A stretch of 64,000 nt of DNA from Byssothecium circinans. Taxonomy: Eukaryota > Ascomycota > Dothideomycetes > Pleosporales > Massarinaceae. The DNA lies in NCBI GenBank assembly GCA_010015675.1, contig ML976981.1:163071-227070 (forward strand), written 5' to 3'. The notes below the pieces were generated by a model, which saw only the letters and a program-made list of their open reading frames with translations, did not search any database and had not been told where the DNA came from. A program made the position numbers and the translations under genes. This document shows positions 43,658 through 54,081 of this stretch, piece after piece; the stretch's first letter is position 1; the number at the start of each line of letters is the position of its first letter.

Positions 43658-44848
43658 TCAGATCCCACCACCACCACCACCACCTGCAGCGTGATGGCCT
43701 GCTGTGGGTGTCACCGGACTCGCCAGCCCTTTACTCTTCCTCCGCTTTTCCTTGCCGCCTAACTTAGGCACACCCGCCGTCGACCCTTTCCTGCTATGCG
43801 ATTCGAGGGCTACGGCGGCGGCGGAAGCGGCAGCGGGCGTGCCGACGGTGCCAGTCTTTGGTGTAGCAGCGACGGAGTTTGTGGCGCTGCGGATTTCGGG
43901 CTTGATGATTGCATTGTTGTTGGCGTTACTGAAGTTAGGAGTAGAGGAAGTCGGGGTCTGAGTGTTTTGCGAGGCTTGTTGTTTCTGCTGCTGTGCGCGC
44001 TCTTGGGCGCGTTCTTGGGCTTGGTTGCGGGAGAGGACGGCGTCGTAGGTGTTTGTGTAGACAAAGGCGCCTGGTTCGCCCGTGAGCGGGTTTTCGTCCA
44101 TGAACTCGTTGTAGTAGGTGTTTGTGAGTTGGAGCGAGGACATGAAGAGGGCGTCTGAGAAGGCCGTAGTTGCATCGCTCGTTGCTTCTTGACCTTGAGT
44201 CTGGTTCTGCGCCTGCGCCTGTCCCTGGGAACTCGGCACCGCATTCTCTGGCTCCGTCGCCGCGAGCGTAGGACTTCCCAGCCGACTCCCCAGCCGACTC
44301 CCGATCCTGCTCGCATTCGAGGCTTTAGAGACGTCGTACTTGGCCGGGAGATAGGAATGGTTCGTGGCCGGCGCAAAATGCGTCATCTCCCTACTCTTCT
44401 CAAACACCTCTTCCAGATACGTGCTCACGCTCAACATCCTCCCCCTCACCACATCCAGCAAGCTCGGCGCCATAAGAATCCGCGTACCCAGCGTGAAATA
44501 CGTGCCCTGGACCTGGGTCTCGCCGTCGGCCGTCCGATACTGGCGCTGTATCACCCACGGCTCCTGCGGGGTCTGGGGCTCGGAAACGACGAGGAATTGC
44601 AGACCCGTCGGGTAGTTTGAACGCAGGCGATGTTCGAAGAGGCGCCGGTCGTTGAGGATGGGTTGCGCGAGCGGGTCGGAGCGTAGCTGATTGAAGAGAG
44701 AGGTGTTGTTGCTGACGGGGTCGAAGAATTGCGAATTCATGAAGTACCACATTATGGAGTCGGAGTTTAGATTGCCGCCCGGGAGGCCGAGGAGGACGTC
44801 TGGGTTGTTGAATTCTTGCTCGTCGAGCGGGGGGATCTGGGGTGGCAT
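43658..44848 (-). CDS. MED6: Mediator complex subunit 6
   Basis: Single exon, 396 aa, ATG at 44848. Med6 is a head-module subunit of Mediator, bridging activators and RNA polymerase II. The conserved domain is residues about 15-140: IMWYFMNSQFFDPVSNN, then FNQLRSDP, GLQFLVVSEPQ, PWVIQRQYR, and TYFTLGTRILMAPSLLDVV. It continues with a helix LSVSTYLEEVFEKSREMTHF. The second half is a low-complexity Gln/Ala/Ser/Asn linker with a basic KEKRRKSKG patch and a Gly-rich end, typical of filamentous fungal Med6. It is divergent from the MMtag gene with a 288-bp shared promoter region. Confidence 0.93.
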   Translation of the reverse strand: MPPQIPPLDEQEFNNPDVLLGLPGGNLNSDSIMWYFMNSQFFDPVSNNTSLFNQLRSDPLAQPILNDRRLFEHRLRSNYPTGLQFLVVSEPQTPQEPWVIQRQYRTADGETQVQGTYFTLGTRILMAPSLLDVVRGRMLSVSTYLEEVFEKSREMTHFAPATNHSYLPAKYDVSKASNASRIGSRLGSRLGSPTLAATEPENAVPSSQGQAQAQNQTQGQEATSDATTAFSDALFMSSLQLTNTYYNEFMDENPLTGEPGAFVYTNTYDAVLSRNQAQERAQERAQQQKQQASQNTQTPTSSTPNFSNANNNAIIKPEIRSATNSVAATPKTGTVGTPAAASAAAVALESHSRKGSTAGVPKLGGKEKRRKSKGLASPVTPTAGHHAAGGGGGGGI

Positions 44849-45136
44849 TTTGGGTGGGTGGGGATGGGAGAGGGCGGTGGGAAGGCAATGGGAGAGATTC
44901 GAAATTTACGAGCGCTTTCGTGGCGCAATTGCAATGTATTGCTATTTTCTGTGAAAAGAGTGTGCGACCACTTTACTGTCAGACCTCATGGGAGGTTGTA
45001 GTAGTGTTAACCTTGAAAGTCGCGGGGCGTGAAAGAACGTAATTCCAAGCTCGAGGCGCTAGCGCCCGCGGTACGTAGTGAGAGACTCCCGCTTCTCCGC
45101 AGAGCCTCGTACCGCCTACACAAACGGCAGCACAAC

Positions 45137-45979
45137 ATGGATCTCCTACAAACAGTCCGTAAGGAAGGCAGTCGGTATGTCTTTCACTTATCAAACTAGC
45201 ACGGCCATAACTAATATGAATACAGCGGTGGTCGCTCCGAGTTCAAGTGGGAGGACGTCAAGCAAGATGCGCAGCGCGAAAATTACCTTGGGCACTCGCT
45301 CATGGCCCGTAAGTCTCCCCCATACCATCTCCCTTACCTTGTTCAAACAGATTACTAATAATCAACAGCTGTGGGCCGCTGGCAACAAGGTCGCGATCTC
45401 AACTGGTACGCAAAAGGCGACGACTCCGCCGAATCCCAGCAATCCGCCGCCGAGAAACTCGCAGAAGAGAAGCGCAAAGTGAAAGAAGCCGAAGAAGATG
45501 CCATGCTTCGCGCCATGGGCCTTCCTGTCCCCGATCGAGCGTCTACAAATGCGAATCTGACGCCGCTGGGCGAGAAAGCGCAGGGGGCGGATGTGGATAA
45601 GGCGATAGATGAGAAGGCGAAGGAGGGCGATAGGGACGAGAAGAAGCGAGAGAAGGCGGAAAAGACACGGAAGCATAGAGATGGGGAGAACAGAGAAAGG
45701 AGAAGGAGGCATAGGTCGCGGAGTCGGTCGAGGGACCATCGTGACAGGAGGCGAGATCGCTCACGGTCGCGTGATGGGCGAAGGGATAGGCATGGGGATG
45801 ATGGTGATCGAGACCGAGATAGACGAAGACGCCGATCGAGAAGTCGCGAGCATAGAGGCCGGGAAGACCATTACGAGCACCGAAAGTATAACGAACGACC
45901 GCGATCGCGCTCGCGGGACCGGGACAGGCGACGTCGGAGCAGGTCACCGTATGACAGGCATGAGAGAAGAAGGGACTGA
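45137..45979 (+). CDS. MMtag-domain, RS/RD-rich nuclear protein
   Basis: Three exons, 45137-45174, 45226-45308, 45369-45979; introns 51 and 60 nt; 243 aa. The N-terminal 60 residues are an MMtag domain (multiple myeloma tumour-associated protein 2-like): [38 protein letters not shown], then [19 protein letters not shown]. An acidic/Lys helix ([19 protein letters not shown]) and EKAQG linker follow, then about 110 residues of Arg-Ser/Arg-Asp/Arg-His repeats. That tail resembles spliceosome-associated proteins, and the human relative is a spliceosomal-type phosphoprotein, so a role in nuclear RNA processing is inferred. Splice sites restore the domain exactly. Confidence 0.88.
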
Positions 45980-46222
45980 AAGGTTGACTAGGGTTATGTG
46001 GCACGGAAGGTGGTCGGAACAGCGAGGTCATATTCACCCTGCGCCGTGGGCTAGGAAAGTGACAGTTAGTCAGGGCTTTGCTTCGGTTTCTACGTTGGAA
46101 ATTTAGCAACGCTATGCACGGAGACGAGTGATGATGAATCACGCAAGGTTGATTTATCAACAATTGGGTAAATATCACTTTCTATTGATGAGGTCTCTTG
46201 GTTGATCGATCTTTCCAGTGCC

Positions 46223-48280
46223 TTAATCTTCCGCCACAATCCCTTCTACAACCTTGAGTATTTCTACGAGTTCTTCATCTTGCATCGGTTTGCCCATAAC
46301 CTGGATATGGGCTGGCATTCCTTCGAACGTCTCGGCGTTGTCTGCGGTTGAATTAGCAGGTGGCTATCAAAGAACCTTAGTAAACGACGTACATGGAGGC
46401 TCATAAGCAGCGTCGTTCTTGAAGAACGGAGCATCCAACTCCTTGTTTGCCTTCAAATACGGAAATATACCAGAAGGATACTATCTCCTGTCAGTATATA
46501 CCCTCCAATCTTCTCATCCCGTTTTCAACTCACATTCAGCACGTTCTGAAGCACGGTATAGGTCGTAACACCATACGTGTCATGCGGCACAGCAGTAGCC
46601 TGATTTCCCACCGTCAAGACAGCATCCAGCTCATTCTCAACCACTAAATCATGGTACCTCTTCAGCACCTTCCACCTCTCGACATTCAAATCAAACAACT
46701 CGTCCAAACTCGGCTCCCACCCCTCTAGCTCCTTGAAACTCGTGGCTGCGAGCGACGGCACCGCCGGTTCTCCCGCTTTCTTCAAGTACTTCTCTGGAGT
46801 CTTCTTCGGGTCCAGGGCGAAAAACTTCCATGCTAGGATCGCGGTGTCCCAGAGATCGGGGATTTTATCGTCCAGGGTGACGATACGATGACCGGCTTCT
46901 TGGAGCTTGCTGGCTGCTGTGTGTAGGGCGCGGGCGATGGGTGGGTGGAGGGGACGTTTTGGGTGGCCGCCGATGAGTCCGAAGCGCAGAGGTCGGTTCA
47001 CGGGATTGACGCGTCGCCAGGGGACGTTGAGGACCATTTCGTCAAAGTTCCATGTCTCTCCTAGGGAAAGGGGTATAAAGTCAGCAATTCTCATCCAGAG
47101 GTGTGTCAGTCCACATCGACTCGATGTCCACCCATATCTCGACCCAAGACTCCATTCACTCACCCGTACAAATCGTCCTCATAACCAACTCAGCATCCCT
47201 AACACTTCGTCCCATCGGTCCAATAACCGGTAAAATCGCCCCCGGACTCCCCAACCTCCCCGGCGGCACACCACCCCCAAACGGCACTCTCCCCGCACTC
47301 GGTTTGAAGCTCTTCACCCCACAGCACAGTGCCGGTATCCTACAACTCCCCGCGATATCTGTCGCCATACCGAGCACACTACCGCGCATAGCGATCAGAG
47401 CTCCCTCGCCGCCCGTGCTGCCGCCCGCAGTCAGGGAAAGGTTGTGTGGGTTCAAGGTGCGGCCGAAGACGTTGTTGTGGGCATCCGCCGTCATCATGGT
47501 TTGAGGGAGGTTTGTTTTGCAGTAGAAGACTGCGCCGGCGGAGAGGAGGAGGGTGACTAGGTTGGAGTTTGTGGTGCTGGGGGGTCGGGTGAGGAAGGCT
47601 ATGTAGCCGATTGTTGCTTGTGTGCCTTTAACGTTGAAGGAGTCCTAGTTTTTTCAATGTCAGCGGTTTGCACAGTGTACTACATGTTATAAACGTCCGG
47701 CACCGAATTCTCTCCGAGTCTACTCGGAAAAATACGGCTGTACAACTTTGGTTCAAAGCCCTGTCCCTTAGGTTTTCGAGTCTAGTACTGAACAAGCTGG
47801 GCAGCACGGGGAGAATGCAGGATATCAATACCTTACCTTCAAACTAATCGGCAGCCCATGCAACTCCCCCATAACCCTCCCCTCCCTGTCCAAAAACCCA
47901 TCACACTCCCTCGCCCTCGCAATCGCCTCGTCGAACATGACCTCCGTCAGGCAATTCACACACTGCTGCGCAACCGCCGCCCTCTTACAAAATGCAGTCA
48001 CCACCTCCACGCTCGTCGCCTGCCGCGAGCGCATCAAGTCCACCAGTGCGGTGGCGTCGTAGTTCTCCGTCAGCTCGAGCTCGCGTGGAGAGAGCAGGCC
48101 GCAGGTGCGGGGGATGGAGAGCACGTTTGTGGATGAGGTTTCTGTGAGGGGAGTGGTGAGGGAAGCCGGGAGACGCCATTCTTTTGGGATCTTGGAGAGA
48201 GTGGATGCGCGTTTTGAGGCGGCGAGGGGGCGCCAGTCGAGGATTTGGGGGGCGGTTTCCATTGTTATTTCTTCATCCAT
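46223..48280 (-). CDS. amidase-signature enzyme (acetamidase-like)
   Basis: Five exons on minus: 47837-48280, 47164-47644, 46534-47060, 46393-46480, 46223-46341; introns 192, 103, 53 and 51 nt; 552 aa. Amidase-signature hydrolases use a Ser-cisSer-Lys triad. The Lys is in LPISLKDSFNVKG (Lys148, right at the first splice junction), the Gly/Ser loop is NLSLTAGGSTGGEGAL, and the nucleophile is in ATDIAGSCRIPA. The usual second Ser of GGSSGGE is Thr here, a variant I believe is common in fungal members. The C-terminus includes GMPAHIQVMGKPM, typical of the family. It hydrolyses amides in the cytosol; the substrate (acetamide, indoleacetamide or other) cannot be told from sequence. Confidence 0.9.
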
Positions 48281-49119
48281 CAGTGAGTGAGTCTTGTGAG
48301 TCTTGTGATGATGGCGATGTCAAGTCGCTGTTGATGAGAAGTGCCAAACTAAGTGGATATTGAGAGCGAAGGGGGTGAGATTATAGTATTTCTTTCATTT
48401 GAGGGGAGCTATGACGCGAGGGGAGCTGTACAAATATGTATGTAGATTTGCGAAAGCAAGCAATTGCTTAGCCTACCTAGCAGCTAGCTGAGCTACACGA
48501 AGATGACTGCGTCTCGTATTGATGATGATGCATAGATTGGAACGAGGGGGAATTGCCTGGTTAGCTATGGGGAGCCGAAGATAGTCGTGCCTGCCTGTGT
48601 TCCGGGTCGGGAATGTAGTGGGGCGGGCACATGGAGGTTCCGTGAGGGGTGCCTGTAGCTTGAATAGCTTCAAAACCTCCTTCATTGGTATCGCTTAAGC
48701 TCATACGCTTTCAACAAGGCGAAGCGAGGGTGAGGGAGGGAACGCTAAGGTTATTTATTCTTTGGTGTACAGTCACATATCAGCGCTCTAGGTCCGGGGC
48801 AGTTTCTTGAGAGAAGGGTGAGCAAGGTAGAGGGACGGCTGCTTCTGAGTGTGTCAAGTGTTATCAAAAAGCGATTCTCCTATAAATGACCTTTAGATTT
48901 GATATACCAGCCAGTGAAACACAAAGGCTTCCTCACATCAATAAGAGGAAAGTCTAGAATAGCTTCTTATTCTATAGTCTAACGAAAATGTGATATAGCC
49001 GTGGTATCTCCATCCCTAAACTCCAAACTGAAAGAAAACATCCACACCGTCTGCGCCGTCCATGCCTAAAAAACCGTCTAGTTCGCCCCACACATTGAAG
49101 AAACCCCTCCCTCCCTCAT
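48281..49119. other. intergenic region
   Basis: 839 bp between the amidase start and the stop of the p-aminobenzoate synthase gene. A/T-rich in the middle; no gene, repeat or RNA gene supported. Confidence 0.4.
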
Positions 49120-51936
49120 TCAAACATCTCCCGCCCCCTCAGCCCTATCAATCTCCATCATCAACTCATCCCTCAAATTCTCCAATGTCAGCAGCAAATT
49201 CCCACTCCTCTCCAACATCTCCACGTGTCTCCCTCCGAAACCGATGCCACGCATTGTCAACGCAATCGAGGCGCTCCTCAACTCCGCCAGTTTGGCCATC
49301 TGAGATTCGTCCGAGACAACAGGAGGTTCCGTCGGCGGCATGAAAGCTCTGGCCGTGCTTTGGAACTTGCCCAGCATTTCCTCGTATTCGGCTTCAGGGA
49401 CGCTTTGCGCGGTGATGGCGCCACCAGCGCCGATGGTCCAGACGTCTTCTGTAGAGGTGGTTGATGTGGAGGGGTCGTCGATCTTGACGGCAGTGCGGAT
49501 AACAACGCTGAAGTCGCCTGCGCCGCCGATGTCCAGGTAGCCTAGGACGCCCGAGTATATACCTCTAGGCTGCCCTGCTTCGACGGCTCGAAGTAGCTCG
49601 CAGGAGCGCTTCTTGGGCGCGCCCGTCATGCTTCCGGGAGGAAGTGACTGGACAAAAGCATCGAAGCCGAAATACTCGAGAGGAGTGTCGGCAGGCTTCG
49701 CCTTGCGAGCTGTCATGTAGTCCGTCGGCTCTTCCCACTGATCGGGCGTTTGCGGCTTCTGGATGCCTCGCGGGACCGCATCAATGACGGAGACGAGCTG
49801 CCAGAGGGTTTCGTACTCTTCTACTTCCATAAGTTGCTTCACCTCTACATTGCCGGAGCCGTAGACGCCATGAAGTTGATGACGGACAAGATCAACGATC
49901 ATGAGGTTTTCTGCCCGTTCTTTGGATGACGAGAGAATGGCGTGCGCGTCTGCACTTGTGACACCGGGCTTCTTTGCGACAGTGCCTTTGATGGGTCGGC
50001 ATTGCGCGGTTTGCGAGCGATCCCAGCTGATGTACCGCTCGGGCGAAGAGCTGAGAACGTGGGAGTTGTGCAGTCGCACATAGGCGCTGAACGGAGCTGG
50101 ATTCCGAGACGTGAGTTGCTTGTATAGCTTCCATGAGAGCGCGTTGTCTTCGGACTTTGAGAGTCGACATATTTGTGCTTTCGGGGCACGTATCTTGTTC
50201 GTCGTTGTCAGGCAGAGTTCGTAGCTCTGACCGTCTGCAATGTGTTCCTGGCATGCAGCAGTCGAAGCACAATATTCGGCTATGTCGGTTACGACGCGTT
50301 TACAGGAGGAGGTATATGTTTTGAGAGTTGAGTCCTGCTCGAATGGATTCGGCTTAGGCATTGGAGTACCGCTGGGGGTTGATTCCTGGCTCTTCCTTCC
50401 AGCAGCCTCGTATATTCGATCCCAGGTATTGCTAACCCAAACTTGGTCGTCTTCTCCACGGATACTCTGTATGTAGACCTTCTTGAGCTGATGATCCACG
50501 ACGATACTGCGGGTAATATAAGCAAAGCAGACGTCCGGGCAATTGGATTTCTCTCCCGACTCTACGCCAATCGTCTGGAGACCAGCTTCATAAGTGGCAT
50601 AGCCCATGAGACCTCCCCAAAAGGGTGCCCAGGTAGGTGTCGTTGGTGGGTGGCGAAGCACACGATGCAAGTGTGACATGAACTCTCTGATCCACTTCCA
50701 AAAGTCTGAGATTTGCCACTCGCGATATATTTTGTCGCAGCCGTCTCTTAATTGAATGGTTCGACTTGCGGCATAATAGTGTATTCTCAATGTCTCTTCT
50801 GGTATGACTAGGCCGATGATACTGTATCGTCCAGTTCCGACAGCAGAAGGGATGAGATCGGGCTGTAATCCAGACTCCAAGACAATAGCTTCGGAACGTG
50901 GAATGTCAAAGGCTTCGACGATGTCAGAAACAGTCAACCTTCCACTGCCGATTGTAGTGCACTGCACGGTTTTGGGTGGATGGGCTTCGATTGATCTCCC
51001 ATCGCCTTCCGATATCAGTGATACCAGCTCCTCAGGGGCGAAATACTTGGATCCATCGGCAATAGGCGCAAAGTTGTGGGATGCCCTTAGTGATGACAGA
51101 GGAATGCCATCTCCAAAGATTCTTGTCGACTTTACTTGCGCGTTGCGATATGACTGCGCTTCTTTCCACCAGTTCTGTACAACACGTGCCCCCTCATCAT
51201 TTGTGCAGATAGACTCAGGGTGGAATTGAACACCCCAGAAGGGCTTTTCGGTGTGCTTCGCTGCCATCAGCACAGCACCGTTCCGCTTGCTCTCAAAGTC
51301 CCACGCAAGCGGGATGAGTGTCGGACATAACTCAGTGGGCTCCCAGAGCTCACCCGGATAGCGAACAGCTTTCTTCGTTTGCATGCGGTGGTCTATCATG
51401 ACTTGCAATGAATGATATTGCGTCGCATAAAGCTGTTCAACACCATCGAAGATTGACTTTCGGTTGTGCAATATCTCAGAAACCAGTCCGTGCCGTGGCT
51501 CTTCGAGTCTTCGAATGTCGGCGCCGAATTCCAGGCACATTGATTGGAAGCCTAAACAGATACCGAGGACTGGTAGTAAATCCTCACCCTGAAGTTTCCA
51601 TAGCTCTTTCATGAGACCGGCGTCTTTGCTACATTTCGCCCATCCTGGACCAGGGCCTGCGATAACAGCATCGAATCTTTTGAGATATCTTCGGAAGCCG
51701 GATGCTCTTTCTTGACGTTGTTGCACTTCGATGCCAGCATTTGGGTTGCAATCGGAGGCGGCTTCGATAGTGTCTTGATGCGCTGCAGTGATGGAGGTGA
51801 AATCGGCATCAATGAAACACTTGACTACTTGCACACGGATAGATTCTTCGACCTGGGCGACGATATTGTTGGCGAACGAATCGTACGCGTCTAAGTAGAG
51901 GATCCTCGGCCGTTCGCCTAGGCTGGCAGCTGCCAT
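49120..51936 (-). CDS. ABZ1: bifunctional p-aminobenzoate (4-amino-4-deoxychorismate) synthase
   Basis: Single exon, 938 aa, ATG at 51936. It makes 4-amino-4-deoxychorismate from chorismate and glutamine for folate synthesis. The N-terminal class I glutamine amidotransferase (about 10-240) has PRILYLDAYDSFANNI, the nucleophile Cys in VLGICLGFQS, and VQFHPES with the catalytic His. The chorismate-binding component I domain (about 330-915) has GGLMGYATYEAGL, ADGQSYELCLTT, SSSPERYISWD, RPIKGTV, SKERAENLMIVDLVRHQL, PPGSMTGAPKKRSCELL, GIYSGVLGYLDIGG and WTIGAGGAITAQSVPEAEY. The PIKGT motif marks an aminodeoxychorismate rather than anthranilate synthase. The amidotransferase and synthase halves are fused, as usual in fungi. 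The separate lyase is not in the window. Confidence 0.94.
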   Translation of the reverse strand: MAAASLGERPRILYLDAYDSFANNIVAQVEESIRVQVVKCFIDADFTSITAAHQDTIEAASDCNPNAGIEVQQRQERASGFRRYLKRFDAVIAGPGPGWAKCSKDAGLMKELWKLQGEDLLPVLGICLGFQSMCLEFGADIRRLEEPRHGLVSEILHNRKSIFDGVEQLYATQYHSLQVMIDHRMQTKKAVRYPGELWEPTELCPTLIPLAWDFESKRNGAVLMAAKHTEKPFWGVQFHPESICTNDEGARVVQNWWKEAQSYRNAQVKSTRIFGDGIPLSSLRASHNFAPIADGSKYFAPEELVSLISEGDGRSIEAHPPKTVQCTTIGSGRLTVSDIVEAFDIPRSEAIVLESGLQPDLIPSAVGTGRYSIIGLVIPEETLRIHYYAASRTIQLRDGCDKIYREWQISDFWKWIREFMSHLHRVLRHPPTTPTWAPFWGGLMGYATYEAGLQTIGVESGEKSNCPDVCFAYITRSIVVDHQLKKVYIQSIRGEDDQVWVSNTWDRIYEAAGRKSQESTPSGTPMPKPNPFEQDSTLKTYTSSCKRVVTDIAEYCASTAACQEHIADGQSYELCLTTTNKIRAPKAQICRLSKSEDNALSWKLYKQLTSRNPAPFSAYVRLHNSHVLSSSPERYISWDRSQTAQCRPIKGTVAKKPGVTSADAHAILSSSKERAENLMIVDLVRHQLHGVYGSGNVEVKQLMEVEEYETLWQLVSVIDAVPRGIQKPQTPDQWEEPTDYMTARKAKPADTPLEYFGFDAFVQSLPPGSMTGAPKKRSCELLRAVEAGQPRGIYSGVLGYLDIGGAGDFSVVIRTAVKIDDPSTSTTSTEDVWTIGAGGAITAQSVPEAEYEEMLGKFQSTARAFMPPTEPPVVSDESQMAKLAELRSASIALTMRGIGFGGRHVEMLERSGNLLLTLENLRDELMMEIDRAEGAGDV

Positions 51937-52422
51937 CTTTAGCTGCGCCTTTGTCTTAGACAGGTATTCGGAATGTCCAAGCTGCTCGGGTCGCAGGAGT
52001 GTATAAAGGCCAACGCTGTTGCTGCTATCAAACTTTGGGAGAAACCGGATCCGATGGTGCCGACGTGTTGCTTTGTTGCCCTCGGCTCTGTGCCGATCAG
52101 GGTCGGGTAAGGCTGAGGCCCGTGGAGCAGCAGTGATAAGTTTGAAGGGGTCAGGCGGACAACAGGAAAGGGAAGAATGTTAAAGAGTGATCAAATCTGT
52201 GACAGCGCATGAGTATACCACGTGTGCGCCTGGCCGGTGCAAAAAGGAGTGAATGATGACTGTTCTCGAGAGTGCGTGGATTGTCTTATCCAACGGTCCC
52301 GGGTTCACGGGTGAGAGTTATGCAGGGTCCCGAGCCTCCCTCAAACAGGCTTAGCGCAAGGGGAAAGCCGGATGCCACGCAATAGCAGATGGTCTGCGAA
52401 CAGTCTCCGGTCTAAATGCTTA

Positions 52423-52814
52423 GAGTAAATCACCGGCGGCCGAGATTCACCACCGATCGAGAACCACCAAAATGAGCTCAAAATCGCGAAAATCACAGTT
52501 TTTACAACACAATAGCGTGCTAATAGCAGCGTAAAGCTGAGCAGAAGAGAATGGCTTATTTAAATATTAATTCTTATATATACTAGTGGCGCTATCAAGC
52601 ATTTGATTTCAAAATTTTGCCGAAAATCACGAAAATTTCAGTTTTTACAACATAATAGCGTGCTAACAGCAGCATATTTTTTATATAGAAATTGTATAGA
52701 AAGAAGCGCAAAGGTTAGCAGAAGAGAATGGCTTATTAAAATTTTTATTCTTATATATGCTGCTGTGGCTATTAAGTAACTCGGTGGTGAATCTCGGTCG
52801 CCGGTGATTTACTC
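52423..52814. mobile_element. MITE with TA target duplication and internal duplication
   Basis: 392 bp with inverted repeats of about 34 bp (inward GAGTAAATCACCGGCG, then CCGAGATTCACCACCGA; one mismatch) and TA flanks at 52421-52422 and 52815-52816. Non-coding and A/T-rich inside. Confidence 0.88.
52478..52765. repeat. internal direct repeat in MITE
   Basis: Two diverged copies of about 110-145 bp, starting near 52478 and 52622. Both contain CAGTTTTTACAACA, then AATAGCGTGCTAA, AGCAGAAGAGAATGGCTTA and TATTCTTATATAT. The second copy has an insertion of about 30 bp of A/T-rich sequence. Confidence 0.8.
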
Positions 52815-53209
52815 TACTTGCGGAGGATAGGCAACTTATCTTTCGTCTTCCTTTCATCAACTTCTACGCAGCCGCGCCTAGATGACCAAGGTCTCAGTTC
52901 ATTCGGACAGAAATCACGATAGGTCGAGCCGTTCTCACTATTGAAATCCCCAACAGAACAACAGGGCGAACGCGTAATCCATGCTGTCGAGGCCACTCAG
53001 GAAATAATACATTACGACTCTCAACAGAACCATCGTATCAACTCTGCACTCGCCTCCAACTCCTCCCTGCAGCTCTAACATTACGGCGTCATTAAGCTGG
53101 CCTATCTAGAACTGTAGATAGAACAGACTGTTGGCGAAGTCTTAGGTTCACTTGGCAGTTCACATCAGCACCTTCTCGACAAATTGTACACATCGGACGA
53201 CGTACCACT

Positions 53210-53459
53210 CTAACAACTCCGTTCGAACGGACAAACGTCCAATTGATCCCTCGGAGACCAAAAACAACGACCGACTTGGCACTAAAACGAACCAGTCAGT
53301 GTAATACTCGCAATTCAAGTTGTGACTTACAGAAACAAAACCACATGGCTCGCAGGCCTGTCGCTTATCAAGCTCAGCGGTAATAGGGTTGGCAATTATA
53401 GCAGCGTTTGCGGCCCCAACTGCGAGCAGAACGGTCAAGAGAGTTTTGGAGAAGAACAT
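53210..53459 (-). CDS. secreted, Kex2-processed six-cysteine mini-protein precursor
   Basis: Two exons, 53331-53459 and 53210-53281, with a 49-nt GTAAGT...TTTTAG intron (53282-53330, ACTGAC branch-like site); 66 aa. Residues 1 to about 19 are a strong signal peptide (MFFSKTLLTVLLAVGAANA). A short propeptide (AIIANPITAELD) ends at Lys-Arg, a canonical Kex2 site at 32-33. The predicted mature peptide has 33 residues and six cysteines at mature positions 3, 6, 11, 16, 27 and 33, ending on the last Cys. Splicing is essential: read through, the frame gives a non-cysteine tail. The spacing does not match a defensin or hydrophobin that I recognise. It is a candidate effector, antimicrobial or pheromone-like signalling peptide; the role is inferred. 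Confidence 0.78.
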
Positions 53460-54081
53460 TTTGATGAACGGAGAAAGATTACGATTTAAGGAGGTTGGAG
53501 TAAATCTGATCAAAGGTCGGCAGCAGTGATATATAGATTGTTTGATTTCAGCTGTTTCTTGAGTGAGGAGACTGTAGATTTTATAGAGAAACGCCGGGAC
53601 AAGGCGATACTGGGAGTCCCCAAGTTGGAAGCGGTCGTACGTTCGGTGAAATAGCGAGTTCAAAAGCATAATTGGAGGCACTGTTTGTTGGTGCTTAGGG
53701 CCTGTTCAGTACACTGCCCCAGATAGGCCCTATACCAGCTCCATGCGTGGGCGAGAGAAAAAGAGATCAGCATAGGATTAATGTAGTGTAGTGTGGTGTG
53801 TGGTGTTTGTGCGGGAAGCTGGGCAAAGTCTATCCCGCGCTAATTTTAGATTACTACAGCTGTCACGATGATTGCGCGTTACAAACTGCTTGCTACGCTG
53901 CTGAAAACCGGTCTTTCTACCACGTACACAACGACAAAGCGTGTCGGCGTTCTGAACAGGTCTTTCAGGACATGCTGTGCAATAATGTGTTCGAGGTTTG
54001 CCGAGAAAGCAGGGTACAGAAGAATGCCCATCAATCGCCCCTGTACTTGCCGAAACCGAATATTTTCATGGGACGGTCGCT
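53460..54081. other. intergenic region
   Basis: 622 bp between the peptide gene start and the stop of the MFS gene. Contains the peptide promoter; no other gene seen. Confidence 0.4.
53531..53536 (-). promoter_or_regulatory. TATA-like box of six-cysteine peptide gene
   Basis: TATATA 72 bp upstream of the ATG at 53459, on the coding strand orientation of that gene. Confidence 0.4.

Larger units (their letters stand above)
51937..53209. other. intergenic region with MITE
   Basis: 1.27 kb upstream of the p-aminobenzoate synthase gene and downstream of the six-cysteine peptide gene. It holds a 392-bp MITE (52423-52814). An open minus-strand frame (52817-52996) ends exactly at the MITE boundary but has no ATG and is not called. 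Confidence 0.5.

Noticed and set aside
48470..48530. tRNA D-arm-like TAGCTCAGCTAGCTG on minus
   Set aside because: No acceptor stem pairing or T arm at the right spacing.
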